Shown here piece by piece: positions 46,449 to 54,752 of a DNA stretch of 64,000 nucleotides (within the stretch, counting starts at the first letter, position 1; each line of letters opens with the position of its first letter). Made by a program: the position numbers and the translations under genes. Under the pieces are notes generated by a model. The model saw nothing but the letters and a program-made list of their open reading frames with translations, did not search any database and was not told where the DNA came from. The stretch comes from an uncultured Oscillospiraceae bacterium (GTDB taxonomy: Bacteria > Bacillota > Clostridia > Oscillospirales > Oscillospiraceae). The stretch is taken from NCBI GenBank assembly GCA_934565795.1, contig CAKTIM010000003.1, positions 97,358-161,357 of the forward strand. The letters are read 5' to 3'.

Positions 46449-48356
46449 TCATACCGCTGCGACGATTTTCTGCTCCTCGGCGCTGCGGTAGGTGGGCACA
46501 GCCACCTTCATGGCGCGGCGCACCGCTTCGTCATCGTCGGTGGCGATCGCCTGGCGCAGGAGCGTCAGCTTTTCCTGAAGCGCCTGCATGGTCACCGGCT
46601 CGTCACGCTCGATGAAGATCAGGTTGTTGTCGGTGCGATCCAGCTCCTCTGTTTTCACCAGCAGCTCCTCGTACAGCTTTTCGCCGGGGCGCAGGCCGGT
46701 TTCCACGATCTTGATTCCCTGGGCGCCGGACAGGCGGATCATATTCTCCGCCAAGTCCAGAATGTGCACCGGCTTTCCCATATCCAGCACAAAAAGCTCA
46801 CCGTTGCGTGCCATTGCGCCGCTGGTAAGCACCAGCTGGGAGGCCTCCGGGATGGTCATAAAGTAGCGGGAGATTCGCCGATCCGTCAGCGTGACGGGGC
46901 CGCCGGCGGCGATCTGCCGCTTGAAAAGCGGAATCACTGACCCGGCTGAGCCGAGCACGTTGCCAAACCGGGTGGCGCTGTACTTCACCTTTCCGTCGAT
47001 GCTGTGGGCCTGGACGATCATCTCGCACAGGCGCTTGGTCGCGCCCATTATATTGGTGGGGTTCACCGCCTTGTCGGTGCTGACCATCATAAAGCGCTCC
47101 GTGCCGAATTCCTCGCAGCACTGTACCACGTTCAGCGTGCCGAACACGTTGTTTTCCACCGCCTCGATGCAGTTGTTCTCCATCAAGGGCACATGCTTGT
47201 GGGCGGCGGCATGGATCACAATATCCGGGTGGTACTTCTGGAACACCCGTGCCACTCCCGTTTTATTGGTGATGCTGACGATCTCCACCTTCAGATCCAG
47301 CTGAGGATAGGCAATCTTCAGCTCTTGCTGGATGTCGTAGGCGCAGTTCTCATAAATATCCAGAACGATCAGCTGCCTGGGGCCGAGCTTGGCAATCTGC
47401 CGGCACAGCTCCCCGCCGATGGAGCCGCCGCCCCCGGTAATCAGGACGATTTTCCCCCGGTAATAGGCGGTGGTGCGTTCATCCAGCATGTAAATCGGCT
47501 TGCGGAACAGAAGATCCTCAATGTCAAATTCCCGCAGCTGCTTCTTCTCCCCCGCCGCCTGCATGGTGGGCGTGTCGTAAATCTTTACCTTGTAACCCGC
47601 CCCGGCGTAGGTCTCAAAGAGGGTCTTCTTGGCGGATTCCTCCAGGTTGGGCATGGCAAACACAACCTCCTGAATCTCCATATCCCGCATCTGGGCAAGG
47701 GTCGTGCTCCCCTCCGCCAGGACGGGAATATCCCGGATATCCCGGCCCACCTTCTCCCGGTCAATATCCACAAAGCAGCGGGGAAGATAGGCGGCATTGG
47801 GGTTATTCAGCAGGTCGTCCGCCAGGCTGACGCCCACCCGGCCCGCGCCGATGATGGCAATCTTGATGCGGCTGGAATGCTCCGTCCGCTCACCCAAGAC
47901 CTCTTCCCCGGCAAACAGGTGCAGCAGCGCCAGCAGGAACCGGCCAAAACGGGTGGTGCTGTCGCCGCACTTATAGGCATAGCGATAAATCATGCGGATG
48001 GCCAGCGCGCCCAGAAGATTGGTGCAGCCGATGGCGGCCAGCCGGGCAAAGGGAATGCGGGCCGGAATCAGCGCCTGCTCCAGGAAGTAATTGAACACAA
48101 ACGCCACAGCGTCCGTCACCAGCAGGCGCATATAGCACTGGATGCCGCCGTATCTCCAGACCTGGCTGTAAATCTTTCCCACAAACCGGGCGGCAAAGAC
48201 ACAGACGCAGGTCATGCCCATATGATATACCACGCTGGGATAGGGGATCGTCTCGCCGGAAAACTCCAGCAGCAGAAGCTCCACCGCCAGCATGATTACC
48301 ACATCATAGGCGAACAGCGTCCACTTGATATTGTTATGTCTTTTCAACGTTCTCAT
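46449..48356 (-). CDS. Membrane-bound UDP-sugar 4,6-dehydratase (PglF/FlaA1/CapD family)
   Basis: A 635-aa protein: four N-terminal helices (about 10-140), a CoA-binding-like Rossmann domain (AIIGAGRVGVSLADDLL) and a C-terminal SDR domain with VLITGGGGSIGGELCRQI, VSTDKAVNPTNIMGATKRL (the T/M-D-K active-site variant of the family) and LRPGEKLYEELL. Such enzymes make UDP-4-keto-6-deoxy-GlcNAc-type precursors for glycans. It is separate from the main locus but may feed it. The start is uncertain: MRTLKRHNN has AGG immediately before it, and upstream GTG codons are possible. Confidence 0.88.
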   Translation of the reverse strand: MRTLKRHNNIKWTLFAYDVVIMLAVELLLLEFSGETIPYPSVVYHMGMTCVCVFAARFVGKIYSQVWRYGGIQCYMRLLVTDAVAFVFNYFLEQALIPARIPFARLAAIGCTNLLGALAIRMIYRYAYKCGDSTTRFGRFLLALLHLFAGEEVLGERTEHSSRIKIAIIGAGRVGVSLADDLLNNPNAAYLPRCFVDIDREKVGRDIRDIPVLAEGSTTLAQMRDMEIQEVVFAMPNLEESAKKTLFETYAGAGYKVKIYDTPTMQAAGEKKQLREFDIEDLLFRKPIYMLDERTTAYYRGKIVLITGGGGSIGGELCRQIAKLGPRQLIVLDIYENCAYDIQQELKIAYPQLDLKVEIVSITNKTGVARVFQKYHPDIVIHAAAHKHVPLMENNCIEAVENNVFGTLNVVQCCEEFGTERFMMVSTDKAVNPTNIMGATKRLCEMIVQAHSIDGKVKYSATRFGNVLGSAGSVIPLFKRQIAAGGPVTLTDRRISRYFMTIPEASQLVLTSGAMARNGELFVLDMGKPVHILDLAENMIRLSGAQGIKIVETGLRPGEKLYEELLVKTEELDRTDNNLIFIERDEPVTMQALQEKLTLLRQAIATDDDEAVRRAMKVAVPTYRSAEEQKIVAAV

Positions 48357-48587
48357 CCTCACACTGATGCGGCCTTGCTTCCCGGCGCGATCAGTCAAAG
48401 CCGCCGCCGGGGCGCTTCCCTTTCGCGCAAACCCCACCAATTATTTGATTTTCCGAATAAAAAAGGCCCTCGTGGGCATATTTCTACATATACGCCCTGA
48501 TAGTATAGCCCATTTTCATACAAAAATCAATCACCAATGCAGCGGAATTCTCAGGAAAAACAAACGAAGCCCGGCAGCAAGGGATTT

Positions 48588-48613
48588 TTCCCAAGCCGCA
48601 GACGAATTACCTA
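48588..48613. repeat. Relic of a family B end
   Basis: AGCCGCAGACGAATTACCTAA resembles the AGCCGCAGACGATTTATTC...CCTTA end of B elements with an internal deletion. It contributes the TAG stop codon of the GNAT gene. Confidence 0.4.
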
Positions 48614-49024
48614 AACGTGCTTCATCAGCTTTAGTCTGACGGCGTCGTTGGCATCAAAGCCCAGCTTTTCATAGAAGGGTGCCTTTTCCGGGGCGGCTGT
48701 CAGCTCTATAAAGATGTCCGTGCCGCCCACCCCGTGGTCGCCGACAAATTTCAAAAGCTCCTGAATCATTCTGCGCCCAATCCCCCGGCGCTGGTACTCC
48801 GGGCGCACCACCACATCCTTGATGTAGTAATCCAGCCCCATGTCCCCCAGCATCCGGGCCATGGCGACGATTTTATCCCCATCCCACGCGGAGATGCGAA
48901 ACAAGGTATGCGCCATGGCCAGTCGGGTCTGCTCCAGCCCCGGGCCCGGCCCCCACACCGTCTCCCACAGGGCAATGAATTCCTCGGCAGTCAATTCATT
49001 GTATTTTATCGTCAATCCGTCCAT
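48611..49024 (-). CDS. GNAT-family N-acetyltransferase
   Basis: A 137-aa acetyltransferase. Motif A is VVRPEYQRRGIGRRMIQELL (the acetyl-CoA Q/RxxGxG/A loop), followed by ELTAAPEKAPFYEKLGF. The substrate is unknown. The start MDGLTIKYNEL follows GGAGG and lies inside the end of the ANT(6)-like gene (13-bp overlap), so the two are translationally coupled. Confidence 0.88.
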   Translation of the reverse strand: MDGLTIKYNELTAEEFIALWETVWGPGPGLEQTRLAMAHTLFRISAWDGDKIVAMARMLGDMGLDYYIKDVVVRPEYQRRGIGRRMIQELLKFVGDHGVGGTDIFIELTAAPEKAPFYEKLGFDANDAVRLKLMKHV

Positions 49025-49878
49025 TTGCTTTCCTCCCTTTCCATACCCGACGCCCACAGATACCGCTGGGCGCATTCCTCCGCCCCTTGCGGATAGGGGT
49101 AGCCCAGTGCCTGCGCTGCCGCCCTTGCCAGCCGGGCAAACAGAACGTGAGTTGCCAGGAGCGCCCGGCAGGTTTCCTCCCGGTCATAGTGGGCGAAGCA
49201 GTGCTTCAGCTCCTCCAGGATATCCTGGTCTGCCCAGCGGTCAATGAATCTGCCGTCGTGCCATACGTCCACGCCATGCCGCTGCGCGCAGTACAGCTCG
49301 ATCATTTTCAGCAGATGGTTTTTCAGATACCCATCCACGCACTGCTTTGCCGCCCACAGCTCGCCCCGGCGCAGCTTTTTGCAGGCCCAGATGTTGTGGA
49401 AATAGAAATCGTTCACCACATTGGAGAATTCCACCGCCGACATCACCGGCCGGGGCACCTGGGGCTGGATGCGCCGGTGCAGGAGGGCGGAATAATCCCC
49501 GCTGTCATACAGCACCGCATACCCCCGGTTCATCACCCACTGGGCCGTGCCATCCAGAATGGCGGCCCTGAACTGGTCGGGCGTGAAAATGATCATATCC
49601 ACATCCCTGTCATCCTCAAAAATAACTCTTCGCTCCTGCCCGCCGCCCAAGGTTGGCTCCACAAAGGAGATGCGCACATCCCCCAGCCGGGTAGGATACG
49701 CCCCGGAATACCAGCTTTCCGTGGCCCGAGTCGCAATGATCAGATCCAAATCCGAAAATTCATCCGCCTCCGCCGTTCCGCGCACCGACGAGCCAATGGC
49801 CACCACGGCCTCAATATCCTCGTCCTGTCGGGCGCATTCCAGCATGCGCCGCTTGATCTGTTCGTATCGGTCTAACAT
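49012..49878 (-). CDS. Aminoglycoside 6-adenylyltransferase-like protein (ANT(6)/AadK)
   Basis: A 288-aa nucleotidyltransferase. GSSVRGTAEADEFSDLDLII is the GSxxRG...SDxD active-site motif; DRDVDMIIF supplies the third acidic position; YFHNIWACKKLRRGELWAAK and KMIELYCAQRHG are characteristic of the streptomycin adenylyltransferase family. Resistance is not proven; chromosomal homologues can be silent or weak. No mobile element other than MITE relics is adjacent, so it looks resident. The ribosome binding site is poor (GAGGG at 12 nt). Confidence 0.82.
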   Translation of the reverse strand: MLDRYEQIKRRMLECARQDEDIEAVVAIGSSVRGTAEADEFSDLDLIIATRATESWYSGAYPTRLGDVRISFVEPTLGGGQERRVIFEDDRDVDMIIFTPDQFRAAILDGTAQWVMNRGYAVLYDSGDYSALLHRRIQPQVPRPVMSAVEFSNVVNDFYFHNIWACKKLRRGELWAAKQCVDGYLKNHLLKMIELYCAQRHGVDVWHDGRFIDRWADQDILEELKHCFAHYDREETCRALLATHVLFARLARAAAQALGYPYPQGAEECAQRYLWASGMEREESKWTD

Positions 49879-49913
49879 ATATTCTATTTTCCCTCGTCCG
49901 TTATCTTTTTACC

Positions 49914-49964
49914 GGCAACACCATATCATCGGCAAACTCCCGGCTCTCCTTCAGAGCTTCCCTA
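49914..49964. repeat. Possible fused relic of family A and B ends
   Basis: CGGCAACACC at the left resembles a family A end, and TCAGAGCTTCCCTAA at the right matches a family B end. The middle is unrelated. It supplies the TAG stop of the DUF2441 gene. Confidence 0.35.
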
Positions 49965-50495
49965 AACATTGGCATTGATTTCCTTTACGATCTCAACAAC
50001 CTCGATCTGCCCATCCACCAGCATTTCACACACGCCGGAGCCGTCATAGGGATTTTCCCAGTATTCCCTTGCCAGGCGGCGATTGAGACCCTGATCGGCG
50101 CTTCCGTCAAAGCAGCGCTCTGCATTTGCGCAGAAGGAAAGGCCGTCTACCTTGATTTTTACAATAGCGTAGGTGGGCCGCCCCAGCGCTGCAAAGAACG
50201 CCGCCCAGCGCTCCGCCTCCGCCAGCGTCCCGGATGCGTACAGGCAGCGCAGCCTTGAGGGATGGCAGGGGTATTCCTCCCGCCGCACCTCCTCCATCGC
50301 CAGCTCCCGCAGGGCAACCGCCAGGTGATGCTCCAATGCTGCGCCCCTATATTGCTCCGGCGAAGCATAGACCGCTGCCACTGCCGCCTCCTTTTCCCGC
50401 ACCCGGCGGCAGACACCGCTGCAATGACTCTCATCAAAGCAGAGCCGCTGCCCCAGGGCCATGGGCCTGTCCGTCACAACATGGTAGGCAAGCAT
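49962..50495 (-). CDS. DUF2441 domain protein
   Basis: A 177-aa protein starting MLAYHVVTDRPMALGQ and containing GVCRRV, LEHHLAVALRELAMEEVRREEYPCHPSRLRCLY (cited by its parts LEHHLAVALRELAMEEVR and YPCHPSRLRCLY) and EYWENP, the layout I know as DUF2441. These proteins often sit near ADP-ribosylation or stress genes, but the function is unknown. It follows GGAGG with a slightly long spacing; a 15-codon upstream extension is less likely. Confidence 0.75.
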   Translation of the reverse strand: MLAYHVVTDRPMALGQRLCFDESHCSGVCRRVREKEAAVAAVYASPEQYRGAALEHHLAVALRELAMEEVRREEYPCHPSRLRCLYASGTLAEAERWAAFFAALGRPTYAIVKIKVDGLSFCANAERCFDGSADQGLNRRLAREYWENPYDGSGVCEMLVDGQIEVVEIVKEINANV

Positions 50496-50522
50496 TCCGT
50501 CACTCCCTCCTTTGGAAAATTT

Positions 50523-50547
50523 CCCCCTCGTGAGTCTCACGAGGGGG
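50523..50547 (-). terminator. Terminator of ppdK
   Basis: A perfect 12-bp stem CCCCCTCGTGAG / CTCACGAGGGGG with a one-base centre, followed on the reverse strand by AAATTTTCC. The U-tract is weak, so some read-through into the DUF2441 gene is possible. Confidence 0.65.
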
Positions 50548-50580
50548 AAGCCATGTTTAAGCCATGTTTAATTTACCCGA

Positions 50581-53220
50581 TTACTGCTCGTCCTTGATGG
50601 CGGCCTGCGCGGCGGCCAGGCGGGCGATGGGCACGCGGAAGGGGCTGCAGGAAACGTAGTCCAAGCCGATCTTGTGGCAGAACTCCACAGAGCTGGGGTC
50701 GCCGCCGTGCTCACCGCAGATGCCGCAGTGCAGGTCGGGGCGGACGGATTTGCCCAGCTTGATGGCGGTCTTCATCAGGGAGCCGACGCCCACCTGATCC
50801 AGCTTGGCAAAGGGATCGTTCTCGTAGATCTTGGCATCATAGTAGGAGCCGAGGAACTTACCGGCGTCGTCGCGGGAGAAGCCGAAGGTCATCTGGGTCA
50901 GATCGTTGGTGCCGAAGCAGAAGAATTCAGCCTCCTTGGCGATCTCGTCGGCGGTCAGAGCAGCGCGGGGAATCTCGATCATGGTGCCGACCTCGTAGTG
51001 CATTTCGATACCGGCGGCGGCGATCTCCTCATCGGCGACCTTGACCACGGTCTTCTTGACATAGGCCAGTTCCTTCACCTCGCCCACCAGAGGGATCATG
51101 ATCTCCGGCACGATGTTCCAATCGGGGTGTGCCTTCTTCACGTTGATGGCGGCGCGGATGATGGCCTTGGTCTGCATGGCGGCGATCTCGGGATAGGTGA
51201 CGGCCAGGCGGCAGCCACGGTGGCCCATCATGGGGTTGAACTCATGCAGGGCGGCGATGATGGCCCGGATGCTTGCCACGGACTTATTCTGGGCCTGGGC
51301 CAGCATTTCGATTTCGTAATCGCTGGTGGGCACAAACTCATGCAGCGGGGGATCCAGGAAGCGGATGCACACGGGCATTCCCTCCAGTGCCTCGTACAGC
51401 TTCTCGAAGTCGCCCTGCTGATAGGGCAGGATCTTCTCCAGCGCGGCCTCCCGCTCCTGCACGGTGTCGGAGCAGATCATCTCGCGGAATGCCGCGATGC
51501 GCTCCGGCTCAAAGAACATATGCTCGGTGCGGCACAGACCGATGCCCTCGGCGCCCAGCTCCTTCGCTTTCCTGGCGTCAGCGGGGGTGTCGGCATTGGT
51601 GCGCACGCTCAGCTTGCGATATTTATCGGCCAGCGCCATGATGCGGCCGAACTCACCGGCGATCTCGGCGTCCACGGTGGGGATGATGCCGTCATAGATA
51701 TTGCCGGTGCTGCCGTCGATGGAGATGCAGTCGCCCTCGTGGAAGGTCTTGCCGCCCAGCGTGAACTGCTTGTTCTCCTCGTCCATCACGATATCGCCGC
51801 AGCCGGAAACACAGCAGGAACCCATGCCGCGGGCAACCACGGCTGCGTGGGAGGTCATACCGCCGCGCACGGTCAGGATGCCCTGGGCGACCTTCATGCC
51901 GGTGATATCCTCGGGAGAGGTCTCCAGGCGGACCAGAACCACCTTTTCCTTGCGGGCGGCCCAGGTCTCAGCGTCCTCAGCGGTGAAGACAATCTTGCCG
52001 CAGGCAGCTCCGGGAGAAGCGCCCAGGCCCTTGCCGATGGGGGTAGATGCCTTCAGTGCCTTGGCGTCGAACTGGGGATGCAGCAGGGTATCCAGGTTCC
52101 GGGGATCGATCATGGCCACGGCCTTCTTCTCATCGATCATGCCCTCGTCCAGCAGGTCGCAGGCGATCTTCAGAGCGGCCTTGGCGGTACGCTTGCCGTT
52201 ACGGGTCTGGAGCATGTAGAGCTTGCCGTTTTCCACGGTGAACTCCATGTCCTGCATATCCCGGTAGTGATCCTCCAGCAGGGCGCACACCTGAGTGAAC
52301 TGCGTATAGGCCTCGGGGAACTTCTCGGCCATCTGGGCAATGGGCATGGGGGTGCGGACACCGGCCACCACGTCCTCGCCCTGGGCGTTGGTCAGGAATT
52401 CGCCCATCAGGTGCTTTTCGCCGGTGGCGGGGTCACGGGTAAAGGCGACGCCGGTGCCGGAATTGTCGTTCAGGTTGCCGAACACCATGGGCATGACGTT
52501 GACGGCGGTGCCCCAGGAATAGGGGATGTCGTTGTCACGGCGGTAGACGTTGGCGCGGGGGTTATCCCAGGAGCGGAACACGGCGCGGATGGCCTCGTAC
52601 AGCTGGGTCTTGGGGTCGCTGGGGAAGTCCACACCCAGCTTTGCCTTATACTCCGCCTTGAACTGTCCGGCCAGCTCCTTCAGGTCGTCGGCGGTCAGCT
52701 CCACGTCGAACTGGACGCCCTTCTTCTGCTTCATCTGGTCAATGAGCTGCTCGAAATACTTCTTGCCGACCTCCATGACCACATCGGAGAACATCTGGAT
52801 GAACCGGCGGTAGGAGTCCCACACGAACCGGGCAAACTTGGGATCGGGGTTGCCCTTGATCATGGCCTCCACCACATCATCGTTCAGGCCCAGGTTCAGG
52901 ATGGTATCCATCATGCCGGGCATAGAGGCGCGGGCGCCGGAGCGGACGGAAACCAGCAGCGGATTTTCCAGGGAGCCGAATTTCTTGCCGTTAATCTTCT
53001 CCATCTTGTCCACATATTCCATGATCTGGGACATGATCTCGTCGTTGATCTTCTGGCCGTCCTCATAGTATTGGGTGCAGGCCTCGGTAGAAATAGTAAA
53101 GCCCTGGGGAACCGGCAAACCAATGTTGGTCATTTCGGCCAAATTGGCCCCCTTGCCGCCCAGGAGCTCTCGCATTTTCCCGTTGCCCTCGGTGAACAGG
53201 TAGACGTACTTATGAGACAT
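50581..53220 (-). CDS. ppdK: Pyruvate, phosphate dikinase
   Basis: Interconverts PEP, AMP and PPi with pyruvate, ATP and Pi; in anaerobes it works in glycolysis as well as gluconeogenesis. The 879-aa protein has the full domain set: the ATP-grasp N domain (LLGGKGANLAEMTNIGLPVPQGFTIS, cited in part as GGKGANLAEM), the phosphohistidine loop GGMTSHAAVVARGMG with the catalytic His, and the PEP-binding barrel (IGLCRTEHMFFE, EFCHKIGLDYVSCSPFRVPIARLAAAQA, cited as GLDYVSCSPFRVPIARLAAAQ by its first 20 residues). ATG 53220 follows AAAGGGG. Monocistronic. Confidence 0.97.
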   Translation of the reverse strand: MSHKYVYLFTEGNGKMRELLGGKGANLAEMTNIGLPVPQGFTISTEACTQYYEDGQKINDEIMSQIMEYVDKMEKINGKKFGSLENPLLVSVRSGARASMPGMMDTILNLGLNDDVVEAMIKGNPDPKFARFVWDSYRRFIQMFSDVVMEVGKKYFEQLIDQMKQKKGVQFDVELTADDLKELAGQFKAEYKAKLGVDFPSDPKTQLYEAIRAVFRSWDNPRANVYRRDNDIPYSWGTAVNVMPMVFGNLNDNSGTGVAFTRDPATGEKHLMGEFLTNAQGEDVVAGVRTPMPIAQMAEKFPEAYTQFTQVCALLEDHYRDMQDMEFTVENGKLYMLQTRNGKRTAKAALKIACDLLDEGMIDEKKAVAMIDPRNLDTLLHPQFDAKALKASTPIGKGLGASPGAACGKIVFTAEDAETWAARKEKVVLVRLETSPEDITGMKVAQGILTVRGGMTSHAAVVARGMGSCCVSGCGDIVMDEENKQFTLGGKTFHEGDCISIDGSTGNIYDGIIPTVDAEIAGEFGRIMALADKYRKLSVRTNADTPADARKAKELGAEGIGLCRTEHMFFEPERIAAFREMICSDTVQEREAALEKILPYQQGDFEKLYEALEGMPVCIRFLDPPLHEFVPTSDYEIEMLAQAQNKSVASIRAIIAALHEFNPMMGHRGCRLAVTYPEIAAMQTKAIIRAAINVKKAHPDWNIVPEIMIPLVGEVKELAYVKKTVVKVADEEIAAAGIEMHYEVGTMIEIPRAALTADEIAKEAEFFCFGTNDLTQMTFGFSRDDAGKFLGSYYDAKIYENDPFAKLDQVGVGSLMKTAIKLGKSVRPDLHCGICGEHGGDPSSVEFCHKIGLDYVSCSPFRVPIARLAAAQAAIKDEQ

Positions 53221-53305
53221 GAATGATACCCCTTTCCGATTTTCCAAGCGAGTCATTTTCGCTTTTTTCTGTGCATTTTTAAATCATAATATCTAGCGCC
53301 CGAAT

Positions 53306-53334
53306 AGTATAACACGGCAATCCAAAAATTGCAA
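53306..53334 (-). promoter_or_regulatory. Promoter of ppdK with possible cre-like site
   Basis: TTGCAA (53329-53334), 17 bp and TATACT (53306-53311) preceded by TG (extended -10). TGAAAACATTTGCA overlapping the -35 box matches the catabolite-repression cre consensus at most positions; this is suggestive only. Confidence 0.6.
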
Positions 53335-53467
53335 ATGTTTTCACAAAATTATTTCGCAATTTTACATAAATTTTTCAAATCGCACCGAATAATCCTTGTT
53401 GAATATGTCGAAGCATCGGATGGGGCATCTCATAACCGCCCCGCAGAAGTAATTGTGCGGAGCCAGC
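53335..53467. other. Gap between ppdK promoter and DUF2284 gene
   Basis: AT-rich sequence upstream of the ppdK promoter followed by about 60 bp of GC-richer sequence. A GGGGC/GCCCC pair at 53420-53443 could end the DUF2284 transcript, but it has no U-tract. No gene seen. Confidence 0.4.
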
Positions 53468-54001
53468 TCAATACAGCAGCATGGATATCCAGGTGACCAC
53501 ATTGGCCCCGTATTGGAACGCCAAGTCGTGCTGCTCCAGCACGGGGATCACATTGATGCCCTGGCTCTCCACGCAGGGGTGCATCCGCTCCGGGAACCGG
53601 CAGGGCTGCCCATCCAGGATGGCGCAGCGCGGGCAGATGGCGCAGGACTCGGTGGACAGCACAAACGGCTCTGCCCCCAGCTGCCGCAGGATATCCGCCG
53701 CCTGGTCGGTAATCTTCTCGTGCTCGCTCCGGGTGGCCAGCGTCTGCTCCAGGCTGGCAATGTCCTCCACCTCGGTAAGGGTGGCGATCACCAGGCACCG
53801 ATCATAGCGCAAACAGTGCGCCCTGCATTCCTCCACCGTCCCCACGCCGGGCGGGCAGGCCCAGGATTTGCCATACTGGCCGCATTCATGCTCACAGATC
53901 CACCGCACCCTGGAGGAAAATTCCAGCTCCCCGGGGGAAATAAAGAAATAGGCATACAGCGGAAGCTCCGCCAGCCTTTGCTCCAAAAGCTCCTGATTCA
54001 C
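53468..54001 (-). CDS. DUF2284 metal-binding protein
   Basis: A 177-aa Cys-rich cytoplasmic protein. C36/C40 (CEHEC), the SWACPPGVGTVEEC motif and a second cluster CAICPRCAILDGQPCRFPERMHPC look like iron-sulphur or zinc ligands, the pattern of the DUF2284 'predicted metal-binding' family. The role is unknown. It starts at a GTG that overlaps the phosphatase TGA, with GGAGG at 7 nt, so it is coupled to the phosphatase. Confidence 0.82.
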   Translation of the reverse strand: MNQELLEQRLAELPLYAYFFISPGELEFSSRVRWICEHECGQYGKSWACPPGVGTVEECRAHCLRYDRCLVIATLTEVEDIASLEQTLATRSEHEKITDQAADILRQLGAEPFVLSTESCAICPRCAILDGQPCRFPERMHPCVESQGINVIPVLEQHDLAFQYGANVVTWISMLLY

Positions 54002-54429
54002 GTAAATTCCTCCATAATTCTCCGGCAGCCCTCCACCAGGTCAAGCCAGGTCTGCTCAAAATCCCCCGTATACCAGGGATCCGCCACCTCACGCTCCAGC
54101 AGCGGCCGAATCTTCCCGTCATCCCGCGGCAGCATCCGCGCCAGATACCGGCCATTGCTGGCATCCATATAGTAAATTCGGTCAAAATGCCAGTAATCCT
54201 CCATGGTCACCTGCCGCACACGATGACCATCACAGCCAATCCCATGCCGCGCCAGCTCCCGCCGCGCCGGAGGATACACCCCATTGCCAATCTCCTCCCG
54301 ACTCACCGCCGCCGAATCAAGCTCAAACGCCGCATCCATTCCGGCCTTGTGAACCATATCCTTCAAAATAAACTCCGCCATCGGACTGCGGCAAATATTG
54401 CCGTGGCAAACAAAAAGTATTTTTATCAT
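53998..54429 (-). CDS. Low-molecular-weight protein-tyrosine phosphatase
   Basis: A 143-aa LMW-PTP: FVCHGNICRSPMAEF is the P-loop C(x)5R with Cys nucleophile, and VADPWYTG contains the general-acid Asp. In Firmicutes such enzymes often counter BY-kinases of capsule loci, but no kinase is present here. It is the first host gene beside the ICE, and its promoter must lie in or across the junction region. Confidence 0.92.
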   Translation of the reverse strand: MIKILFVCHGNICRSPMAEFILKDMVHKAGMDAAFELDSAAVSREEIGNGVYPPARRELARHGIGCDGHRVRQVTMEDYWHFDRIYYMDASNGRYLARMLPRDDGKIRPLLEREVADPWYTGDFEQTWLDLVEGCRRIMEEFT

Positions 54430-54752
54430 CTATCTAAACCTCTTGAAATTACTGATTTTCCTTGATTTTCAGGCATTTTCTCAAATGGCCAGATGCTCGT
54501 TCACTTGGCATATCGGAGCATAAATTCGCACATCTTTGCCAGCAAAAGTAGTACAACGAGTAGTAAATTGGGCCTAAAATCGTGTTTTACTACTGGCCCT
54601 TTTCTGCGATATATGGCGAAATTCTATGGCAGAGCTTTGCCGCAAATCCTTGCCCTGCAACAAGAGTACGGATTGTACCGGGAATTTTCTGCCGTTTTCA
54701 TTTTTTCCGTATCGCATACCCGCTGAAATCCCTCTACCGCGAAAAGTAGTAA
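54430..54752. other. ICE left junction with Int arm-site-like repeats
   Basis: There is no gene here. AGTAGTA occurs at 54547-54553, 54559-54565 and 54745-54751, and inverted (TACTACT) at 54588-54594, the last forward copy forming AGTAGTAACTACT with the int stop region. Such repeats near the integrase end of Tn916-type elements are bound by the Int N-terminal domain. A GGGCC/GGCCC pair with TTTT (54570-54603) may be a terminator. The exact attL cannot be fixed without the empty site; it is probably between 54470 and 54545. Confidence 0.55.

Noticed and set aside
50674..53226. 850-codon + strand frame opposite ppdK
   Set aside because: Antisense shadow of pyruvate phosphate dikinase; same compositional bias as the other shadows.
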